A stretch of 64,000 nt of DNA, taken from Comamonas sp. BIGb0124. GTDB lineage: Bacteria > Pseudomonadota > Gammaproteobacteria > Burkholderiales > Burkholderiaceae_C. Under the pieces are notes generated by a model. It searched no databases. It worked only from the letters and a program-made list of their open reading frames with translations, and was not told the DNA's origin. Shown here one piece after another: positions 56,173-64,000 of the stretch. The position numbers were made by a program, and so were the translations under genes. Within the stretch, counting starts at the first letter, position 1. Each line of letters opens with the position of its first letter. Location: assembly GCF_003752175.1 (NCBI RefSeq), contig NZ_RJVF01000011.1, forward strand, positions 372,001 to 436,000. Reading direction: 5' to 3'.

Positions 56173-57347
56173 ACGGCACGTCGCCTCTCATCCTGGGCTG
56201 GGCACGCAGCGCCGTGGCCCCGCATGGCGGCGCTTATGCCCAGCTCCACCCGCACGACATCGCCGCTCCCGTGCTGCTTGGGCTGCTGCAGCGCACCGGC
56301 GTCGATGCGGCGCAGGTCGATGCCGTGGTCCTCGGCAATGCCCTGGGGGCGGGCGGCAACCCCGCGCGCATGGTGGCGCTGGCCGCAGGCCTGCCCGATC
56401 GCTGCGCGGCGTTCAGCGTCGACACCCAGTGCTGCGCCGGGCTCGACGCCGTCGCGATGGCGGCCGGCCTGCTGGCCACCGGGCAGGCCTCCGTCGTGGT
56501 GGCCGGTGGGGTCGAGGCCTGGAGCCGTGCGCCCATTCGCCAGCACCGCCCGCTGCGCCCGGGCGAGCCGGCCGTGGCCTATGAACGCCCGGCCTTCGCG
56601 CCCGATCCGGCCCGTGATCCCGACATGCTGCACGCCGCTGCGGGCCATGCCGCCAGCCAGCGCTGGACGCGTGCCGCGCAGCAGGACTGGGCTCTGCTGA
56701 GCCACCGGCGCGCGCTGGCCCATGCCGATCAATGGGTCGATGAGACCGTGCCGGTGGCGGGGCTGGCGTGCGACAGTCACCCCCGGGCGCTGTCCGCCGA
56801 GCGAGCGTTGCGTCTGCCGGCGGTGGTGACTGCGCGCAGCGACGACGGCTTGGATTGCTCCCTGACCGCACTGGCCGTATCGCCGCGCGCCGATGGCGCG
56901 GGCCTGGTGCTGCTCGCCAGCCCGCAGGGCTGCGAGCGTCTGGGCCTGACGCCTCGGGCCCGCTGGCTCGGCGGTCTGGCGCTGGGCGGGGCACCCGAAG
57001 TGCCGCTGGCGGCTGCCGCCCGGGCCAGCCAGGCGCTGCTGGCACGGCACGGCTTGCACGCCGGCCACCTGGCGGCCATCGAACTGCATGATGCGTTTGC
57101 CGTGCAGGCGCTGGATTTCGCCCATGTCCTGGGTCAGCCCGCCGAGCGTCTCAATCGGCGTGGCGGTGGGCTGGCACGCGGGCATCCGATCGGCGCGTCG
57201 GCCGCCATCGCCCTGGTGCGTCTGCTGGCGGATCTGGCCCGCGACGAAGCCCCGGGTGCCCTGGGCCTGGCCAGCGCGGCCGGAGCCGGCGGCATCGGTA
57301 CGGCGGCCCTGGTCGAACGCCTGGCCGGGATCAGCCCAGCACCGTGA
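56169..57347 (+). CDS. thiolase-family protein (YhfS-like) lacking the second active-site Cys
   Basis: 392 residues. The nucleophile Cys is at 88 (DTQCCAGLDAV), HDAFAVQALDF replaces the usual NEAFA segment and GGGLARGHPIGASAA keeps the catalytic His. The C-terminal Cys expected before GxGxG is Ala (GLASAAGAGGIG), so normal thiolase chemistry may be impaired or altered. It overlaps the ligase gene (ATGA). Probable partner of the ligase in a biotin-related acyl-CoA step; substrate unknown. Its 3' end overlaps the nitroreductase gene on the other strand by 17 bases. Confidence 0.78.
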   Translation: MNGTSPLILGWARSAVAPHGGAYAQLHPHDIAAPVLLGLLQRTGVDAAQVDAVVLGNALGAGGNPARMVALAAGLPDRCAAFSVDTQCCAGLDAVAMAAGLLATGQASVVVAGGVEAWSRAPIRQHRPLRPGEPAVAYERPAFAPDPARDPDMLHAAAGHAASQRWTRAAQQDWALLSHRRALAHADQWVDETVPVAGLACDSHPRALSAERALRLPAVVTARSDDGLDCSLTALAVSPRADGAGLVLLASPQGCERLGLTPRARWLGGLALGGAPEVPLAAAARASQALLARHGLHAGHLAAIELHDAFAVQALDFAHVLGQPAERLNRRGGGLARGHPIGASAAIALVRLLADLARDEAPGALGLASAAGAGGIGTAALVERLAGISPAP

Positions 57348-58004
57348 AAAAATCCGCCAGCGGGCTGCGTTCGGTGCGCGTGCGGTTGACCGGGGCATCG
57401 GCCTGCGCATAACCCAGCGCCAGGCCGCAGACCACCGCCTGGCTGTCCGGCAGGGCCAGAGTCCGCCGGATGAGTTCGGGATAGGAGGCCAGCGCCCCGA
57501 TGGCGCAGGTCGCCAGTCCTTGGGCCTGCGCGGCCAGCATCAGGCCATAGATCGCCATGCCCAGGTCCATGTAGCAGCCACTGCCCATGCTGCGGTCGAT
57601 GGTGATCACCATCGCCACCGGGGCATCGAAGAAACGGAAATTCCGGGCGAACTGGCGGTCGCGTCCCGCGCGGTCCTCGCGTGCGACCGCCAGCGCGCTG
57701 TACAGCGCCTGTGCGGCTGCGACCTGGCGGCGGCGCAGCGACAGGGGCAGCGGACGGGGAAAGTAGGGGTAGTCCTCGCTTTCCTGCGCCCCGGCTGCCC
57801 AGGCGGTCTCGAGCGCCGTGGTCAGCCGCTGCCGCATCTCGCCTTGCACGGCATAGAAGTGGCCCGGCTGCAGATTGGCGCCGCTGGGCGCACGCCGGGC
57901 CTGCACCAGCAGGTTCTGCAGCAGGGGCAGCGGCACTTCGCGTGGCGCATAGGCGCGCGTCGAGTGGCGCGCGTCCATCCAGTCCGGCAGGCCTTCGTGG
58001 GCCC

Positions 58005-58017
<13 letters not shown>
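57331..58017 (-). CDS. nitroreductase-family flavoprotein
   Basis: 228 residues. [12 protein letters not shown] with [15 protein letters not shown] are FMN-binding motifs of nitroreductases, and [21 protein letters not shown] with [16 protein letters not shown] is the C-terminal pattern. Substrates of the family are nitro compounds, quinones and flavins. It overlaps the upstream 6-phosphogluconate dehydrogenase gene by 13 bases. A later ATG (at MDARHS) is a less likely start. Confidence 0.85.
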
Positions 58018-59411
<1,394 letters not shown>

Positions 59412-59631
59412 TGTGGAAACCTGTGGTGAGATGTTCAGGGGGTTTTGAAGCGCAGCATACGCTGGCAGGCCCTCGGCCGCTGTCGGGCATGACCCCGACC
59501 CGCCGGGCGAGGAAGCCACTGCGCAAGCCTGCCATTCTAGGCAGTCTGCGGGCCGGTCGACGACGACTGGACTGCGCTATCCATGACGACGGCGCAGGGA
59601 TCGTCAGGCAGGCGGGCCCGTTCGGGCCGGC

Positions 59632-60531
59632 TCAGCTGCCCGGAATACTGCGTTCGGCCGACAGGATCCAGCTTCTGAACGCCATGAAGGCCGGTTGCTC
59701 CAGCCGCTCTTCGCGATAACACAGGTAATGGCCCTGATCGATCTTGATCGTCTCGCCGCAGGGAATGCGCAGGGTGTCGCTGGCCAGTTCGTCTTCGACC
59801 AGCAAGCGGGGCACCAGGCCGACGCCCAGTCCGCTGCAGGCGGCCTGGATCAGCGACGAATATTGCGCAAAGCGTGGACCCGACAGCAGAGGCAGCTCGC
59901 CCGCGCCGTGCTGCGCGGCCCACAGCCGCCAGGCCTGTACGGCCTCCTCGTGATGCAGCAAGGTGTGTTTGACCAGTTGAGCCGGCCATTGCAGCGGGGT
60001 GGCCTCCAGCAGGCCGGGGGCGGCCACCAGCACGAATTCGTGGCCGGCGATGTATTCGGACACCATGCCGGGCCAGTTGCCCTCGCCGTAGCGCACCGCG
60101 GCATCCACACCCGGCGCGATGCTGTCGTAGGGGCCCAGGTGTTCGCGGAAGCTCAGGGTGATGTGGGGGTGCTGCCGGCGAAACGACATCAGCCGCGGCA
60201 CCAGCCACTTGGTCAGAAAGGTGGGCACGCTGGCCAATGTCAGCATGCCCGAGCCCGCGCCGCCCGAACGCAGCTCGAACGTGGCGGTCTCGATCGTGCG
60301 CAGGCTGCCCGTGATTTTTTGCCAGTACTCGCGGCCGGCCCGCGTCGGAAGCAGGCCCCGCCCCTGCTTTTGCAACAGCGGCTGGCCGACGAACGCCTCC
60401 AGCCCCGCCAACTGCTTGCTGACCGCGCTGGCAGTCAGGCACAGGGCCTGAGCGGCTTGCGTCACACTCTGGTAACGAACCACGGCATCGAACGCCAGAA
60501 GTTCCTGGATGGTCGGGCAATCCCTCTTCAT
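59632..60531 (-). CDS. LysR-family transcriptional regulator
   Basis: 299 residues. The helix-turn-helix is TQAAQALCLTASAVSKQLAGLEAFVGQPLLQ near residues 20-50, followed by a periplasmic-binding-like effector domain, the usual LysR layout and length. It is divergent from the ABC importer at 60759, with a perfect LysR-type palindrome at 60571 between them, so it likely controls that importer and itself. Confidence 0.85.
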   Translation of the reverse strand: MKRDCPTIQELLAFDAVVRYQSVTQAAQALCLTASAVSKQLAGLEAFVGQPLLQKQGRGLLPTRAGREYWQKITGSLRTIETATFELRSGGAGSGMLTLASVPTFLTKWLVPRLMSFRRQHPHITLSFREHLGPYDSIAPGVDAAVRYGEGNWPGMVSEYIAGHEFVLVAAPGLLEATPLQWPAQLVKHTLLHHEEAVQAWRLWAAQHGAGELPLLSGPRFAQYSSLIQAACSGLGVGLVPRLLVEDELASDTLRIPCGETIKIDQGHYLCYREERLEQPAFMAFRSWILSAERSIPGS

Positions 60532-60570
60532 GGCCGCAGCGCTGCCTTTGTGACGACAGCATGAAAAACA

Positions 60571-60587
60571 CTTTCCATTTTGGAAAG
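60571..60587. promoter_or_regulatory. LysR-box palindrome between lysR and ABC operon
   Basis: CTTTCC-ATTTT-GGAAAG, a perfect inverted repeat containing the T-N11-A form typical of LysR sites (TTCC...GGAA). It lies 40 bases before the lysR ATG. Confidence 0.6.
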
Positions 60588-60758
60588 AACAGGGCGCTGG
60601 AATTCAACCATGGAAACCTCGAATATCTCTAATATCAAGCCCAGATACGAGCCAACACAAAAAACGGCGGTACATGAATCCCGGTAAATGGTATCGCAAT
60701 CGGAAAACATCGAGATGAGACCTGTCACCTGTCCACCCCTGGCAAACGGAGCCCGGCC

Positions 60759-61523
60759 GTGATCCGCGGCGTCGCCGTGCTCTACGGCATCTACCTGCTG
60801 CTGCCCATTGCTCTCCTGCTTATCGGCAGCGTGGGGCAAAACTGGACCAATACCCTGCTGCCCACGGGCCTGACCGGGCAGTGGTATCTCGAACTGTGGA
60901 ACGACAGCAGTTTCCGGCGCGCCTTCACCAACAGCCTGCTGGTGGCCGGCGGCGCCTGCGTCATCAACACGCTGCTGGCCGTGCCCCTGGCCTACGCCCT
61001 TTACCATGGCGCCCGCCGCAAGGGCAGTGCCGCCGCCCGCATCGTCAGTGCCATGCCCGTGGCCGTCCCCACCATCACGCTGGGCTTCGGCTACATGATC
61101 GTCTTCAATACCGACCTCATGCCGTGGCTGGGCACCCTGCCGCTGCTGGTCGCCGCCCACGCGGTGCAGACCCTGCCTTACCTGACCCAGGCCCTGCTGG
61201 CCGATCTGCGCCATCTGCGCCTCGATCGCCTCGAGCAGGCCGCCGCCACGCTGGGCGCCAGCCCGCGCCAGCAGTTCCTCGGCGTGGTGCTGCCCAACCT
61301 GGGCCAGAGCCTGGCCGCCGGGCTGGTCATGGTTGCCGCCATCTCGGTCGGCGAATTCAACATCACCAACCTGCTCGTCGGTTTCCAGGACCGCACCTAT
61401 CCCGTGGTGCTCCTGCAGGCCTTCTACGGCGCCACCGGCTTCGCCTGCGCGGCCACCGTCATCCTGCTGCTGCTGGCCAGCGTCTCGGCCCTCGTGTCGT
61501 CCCTCGTTCTCAAAAAATCATGA
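60759..61523 (+). CDS. ABC transporter permease (Fe3+/2-aminoethylphosphonate type)
   Basis: 254 residues from GTG 60759, preceded by CGGAG. Six hydrophobic segments; the cytoplasmic loop RLEQAAATLGASPRQQFLGVVLPN carries the EAA motif. It has one permease domain, unlike the fused one at 165. First gene of the operon divergent from lysR; overlaps the ATPase start (ATGA). A second permease lies at the end of the operon. Confidence 0.85.
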   Translation: MIRGVAVLYGIYLLLPIALLLIGSVGQNWTNTLLPTGLTGQWYLELWNDSSFRRAFTNSLLVAGGACVINTLLAVPLAYALYHGARRKGSAAARIVSAMPVAVPTITLGFGYMIVFNTDLMPWLGTLPLLVAAHAVQTLPYLTQALLADLRHLRLDRLEQAAATLGASPRQQFLGVVLPNLGQSLAAGLVMVAAISVGEFNITNLLVGFQDRTYPVVLLQAFYGATGFACAATVILLLLASVSALVSSLVLKKS

Positions 61524-62548
61524 GCCTCGTACTCGACCGTGTCAGCTACACCTATCCCGGCAGCCACCAGGGGCTCCACGATGTGAGCATCGACATCCAG
61601 CGCGGTGAGCTGGTCGCCGTCATCGGCCCCAGCGGCTCGGGCAAGTCCACCCTGCTCAAGCTGGTCTCCGGCCTGTCCGACGGCTACTCGGGCCGCATCG
61701 TGCTCGACGGCGAAGACCTGCAGGGGCGGCCCGTGCACAAGCGCAACGTCGGCATGGTGTTCCAGAGCTATGCCCTGTTCCCTCATCTCAGCGTGCTCGA
61801 CAACGTCGCCTACGGGCTGCGCCTGCGCAAGCTGCCGGCCGCCCAATGCCGTGCCCGCGCCTTCGAGCTGCTGAGCATGGTCGACCTGATGGCGCATGCC
61901 GAGCGCGGCGTGGGGCAGCTCTCGGGCGGCCAGCAGCAGCGGGTGGCCCTGGCGCGCGCCCTGGCCATCGACCCCAAGGCCCTGCTGCTCGACGAGCCGC
62001 TGGCTGCGCTCGACGCCAGCATCCGCGGCCACCTGCGCGACCAGATCCGGCAGATCCAGCAGCGTTTCGGTGCGACCACCCTGCTCGTGACCCACGATCA
62101 GGAAGAAGCGCTGGCCATGGCCGATCGGGTCGCCATGCTCAAGGACGGCCGCCTGCTGCAGTTCGCCACGCCGCGTGAAATCTACGAACGTCCGGCCAGC
62201 CGTGCCGTGGCCGAGTTCGTGGGCCTGTCCACGATCTACCCCGCCCGTGTCGCCGGCCCCGGCCGGATCAACCTGGGCTTTGCCGAACTGCAGGCCGATA
62301 CCGGCGGGCACGCGCTCGACAGCGCCGTGCATGTGCTGATCCGGCCCGAACATGTCCAGGCCGATCCGCCGCCGGGCACTCCCAACCGCCTGACCGGCAC
62401 GCCCGGCCGCCAGCGCTACCTCGGGGCGCTGCTGCGCTACGACTTCGAGCTCGCACCGGGTGTCCGGCCCTTGCTGGTCGAAGGCCGCCAGGCCGCTGCG
62501 CAAGCCGTCGCCATCGATCCGGCGCATCTGCGCCTGCTCGACCACTGA
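61520..62548 (+). CDS. ABC transporter ATP-binding protein (FbpC/PotA type)
   Basis: 342 residues with Walker A GPSGSGKSTL, signature LSGGQQQR, Walker B LLLDEPLAALD and LVTHDQEEALAMADRV, and a TOBE-type C-terminal part with IRPEHVQ. Same subfamily as the ATPase at 1910, so the two importers are related. Coupled to the permease upstream by an ATGA overlap. Confidence 0.9.
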   Translation: MSLVLDRVSYTYPGSHQGLHDVSIDIQRGELVAVIGPSGSGKSTLLKLVSGLSDGYSGRIVLDGEDLQGRPVHKRNVGMVFQSYALFPHLSVLDNVAYGLRLRKLPAAQCRARAFELLSMVDLMAHAERGVGQLSGGQQQRVALARALAIDPKALLLDEPLAALDASIRGHLRDQIRQIQQRFGATTLLVTHDQEEALAMADRVAMLKDGRLLQFATPREIYERPASRAVAEFVGLSTIYPARVAGPGRINLGFAELQADTGGHALDSAVHVLIRPEHVQADPPPGTPNRLTGTPGRQRYLGALLRYDFELAPGVRPLLVEGRQAAAQAVAIDPAHLRLLDH

Positions 62549-62621
62549 CCGGTCGAACACCGGACACGCACCCATCACGTCACAACCACCCTGTCTTCAT
62601 CTTCCATCCAGAGGATTCACC

Positions 62622-63698
62622 ATGCAACGCAGACAACTCATCCTGGCCGCCGGTGCCGTTTCCCTCTCTGCCCTGTCCGCCGGCAGCGCCCTGGCCTTCG
62701 AGGGCGCGGAACTGTATGCGGGCGAGAGCGCCCTGTACGAAGAGGCCCGCAAGGAAGGTCTCGTCGTCTCCTTCGACACCGGTCCCGAGTGGGCCAACTG
62801 GAAGTCGCTGTTCGCCAACTTCAAGAAACGTTATCCCGAAGTCGAACTGACCTACAACGACCTCGGATCGGCCGCCACGGTCGTTGCGCTCGACAAGACC
62901 CGCCGCCGCCCCCAGGCCGACACCGCCTATTACTTCGCGGCCTCGGCCGTCGATGCCGTCCAGAAGGACGTGGTGGCGCCCTTCAAGCCCGTGAACTTCG
63001 ACAAGCTGCCCGACGTGTTCCGTGAGGCCGACGGCCGCTGGTTCACCATCCACACCCTCAACATCGCGTTCCTCGTCAACAAGAAGCTGGTCAAGAACGT
63101 GCCCACCAGCTGGGCCGACCTGCTCAAGCCCGAATACAAGAACACCGTCGTCTACCTCGACCCCCGCACCGCCGGCGTGGGGCAGGTGGTGGTCTTCGCC
63201 GCCGCCTACGGCAATGGCGGCAGCGTCGACAACATCAAGCCGGGTACCGACTACCTGGCTCGCCTGCATGCGGCCGGCAATGTCCAGCGCATCGAGGGCA
63301 CCACGCCCTACGCCAAGTTCCTCAAGGGCGAAATCCCCATCTGGATCGGCTACGAGAACGACGGCCTCAAGGCCAAGCATGTCGACGGCATGGGCGACGC
63401 GGTCGAGGTCGTCATCCCGCGCGAAGCCAGCGTGGCCGCACCCTATGCCATCAGCCTGGTCAAGAACGGTCCCAACCCGAATGCCGGCAAGCTCTGGCTC
63501 AACTACATCATGAGCCCGGCCGGCCAGAGCCTGTTCGCCCAGGGTTATGTCCGCCCGGCCGTGCCCGGTACCGTGCTGCCGGCCGACGTGCAGGCCAAGA
63601 TGCCCGCCGCCCCGCAGATCCAGCCGCTCGACGTGGTCAAGGCGTCGGCCCGCAAGGCCGAAGTCGACCGTCAGTGGGCCGAGGCCGCTCTCAAGTGA
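62622..63698 (+). CDS. ABC transporter substrate-binding protein (Fe3+/2-aminoethylphosphonate type)
   Basis: 358 residues with an N-terminal signal (RRQLILAAGAVSLSALSAGSALA). EARKEGLVVSFDTGPEWANWKSLFANFKKRYPEVEL, NKKLVKNVPTSWADLLKPEYKN and NPNAGKLWLNYIMSPAGQ are typical of the FbpA/PotD-like binding proteins. The Fe3+-binding Tyr pair of FbpA is not evident, so a non-iron ligand such as a phosphonate or phosphate ester is plausible. Ribosome site AGAGGA precedes ATG 62622. Confidence 0.87.
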   Translation: MQRRQLILAAGAVSLSALSAGSALAFEGAELYAGESALYEEARKEGLVVSFDTGPEWANWKSLFANFKKRYPEVELTYNDLGSAATVVALDKTRRRPQADTAYYFAASAVDAVQKDVVAPFKPVNFDKLPDVFREADGRWFTIHTLNIAFLVNKKLVKNVPTSWADLLKPEYKNTVVYLDPRTAGVGQVVVFAAAYGNGGSVDNIKPGTDYLARLHAAGNVQRIEGTTPYAKFLKGEIPIWIGYENDGLKAKHVDGMGDAVEVVIPREASVAAPYAISLVKNGPNPNAGKLWLNYIMSPAGQSLFAQGYVRPAVPGTVLPADVQAKMPAAPQIQPLDVVKASARKAEVDRQWAEAALK

Positions 63699-64000
63699 AG
63701 CCGGCTGCGCTCCAGCGTTTCGGCGCCTGGCCGGCCTGGGTGTTCCTGGCCCTGTTCTTTGCCGCGCCGCTGGCGGCCTTGCTGCCCGAGGCCCTGGGCG
63801 ATGGCGGCGGGGCCATGGGCCGGGTCCTGGGCGACCGGTTGTTCTGGGGCGCCCTGCGCAACACCCTGGCGCTGGGACTGTGCGCGGGTCTGCTGGCCGG
63901 CCTTGTCGGCACGGTGCTGGCCGTGGAACTGGCGCGCCAGCCCGTCTCGCGCAGGCGCTGGCTCATGGCCTTGCTGGCCCTGCCGCTGGCCTTTTCGGGG
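63695..64000 (+). CDS. ABC transporter permease, N-terminal part (runs off the right edge)
   Basis: 102 codons from GTG 63695, which overlaps the binding-protein stop (GTGA), open to the window end. Two strongly hydrophobic stretches (WVFLALFFAAPLAALL and LALGLCAGLLAGLVGTVLAV) followed by basic residues fit the start of a BPD permease, completing a permease-ATPase-binding protein-permease importer. Confidence 0.75.
   Translation, partial: MKPAALQRFGAWPAWVFLALFFAAPLAALLPEALGDGGGAMGRVLGDRLFWGALRNTLALGLCAGLLAGLVGTVLAVELARQPVSRRRWLMALLALPLAFSG

Overview
This window looks like chromosomal DNA of a high-GC betaproteobacterium, most likely order Burkholderiales. The evidence is high GC with GC-rich third codon positions, tightly packed operons with ATGA/GTGA stop-start overlaps, and gene types common there (liv operon, TRAP and NitT/TauT importers, LTXXQ protein, BioMNY). 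No species call is justified. I see no tRNA, rRNA, insertion sequence, phage gene or CRISPR array.

Layout. (1) 1-5499: end of an ABC importer operon of the Fe3+/2-aminoethylphosphonate type (binding-protein tail, two-domain permease, ATPase), followed by a beta-CASP-like metallo-hydrolase, a histidine phosphatase and a polynucleotide 3'-phosphatase-type HAD protein. (2) 5500-6286: a 787-bp gene-free stretch with two hairpins and an AT-rich leader. (3) 6287-20080: a thin (type IVb, R64/IncI1-like) pilus cluster: pilS, a pilL/tcpQ-like gene, pilN, pilO, pilP, pilQ, pilR, pilT, a HerA/DUF87-type ATPase, and two tandem pilV minor pilins with related bodies and different C-terminal tips. (4) 20117-24789 (minus): livFGMH and a branched-chain-amino-acid-type binding protein. 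(5) 25224-28945: an LTXXQ periplasmic protein and a NitT/TauT-type ABC importer. (6) 29115-40361: a sugar-acid island: dgoK, dgoA and dgoD on plus; on minus an operon of SDR, mannonate/gluconate dehydratase-type enolase, TRAP transporter with two binding proteins, and an L-idonate-5-dehydrogenase-like enzyme; then a divergent FadR-type regulator. (7) 40498-52600: glycogen/alpha-glucan operon (GH13 glucosidase, glgB, glgX, glgC, glgA, glgP). (8) 52716-57347: biotin ECF transporter bioMNY with an acyl-CoA ligase and a thiolase-like protein. (9) 57331-59411 (minus): nitroreductase and 6-phosphogluconate dehydrogenase. (10) 59632-64000: LysR regulator divergent from a second Fe3+/2-aminoethylphosphonate-type ABC importer that runs off the right edge.

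How the parts fit. The sugar-acid genes take up hexonates by TRAP transport and interconvert, dehydrate, phosphorylate and cleave them through KDG/KDGal intermediates; similar palindromic sites lie before dgoK, the SDR gene and the regulator gene. The glycogen genes make and break down storage polysaccharide. The most unusual part is the pilus cluster. It carries a DNA-translocase-like HerA ATPase not known from R64, no visible prepilin peptidase or shufflon recombinase, a secretin with a Gly/Ser linker containing a G8 tract, and a duplicated pilV. The first PilV tip resembles by eye the membrane-binding domain 4 of cholesterol-dependent cytolysins.
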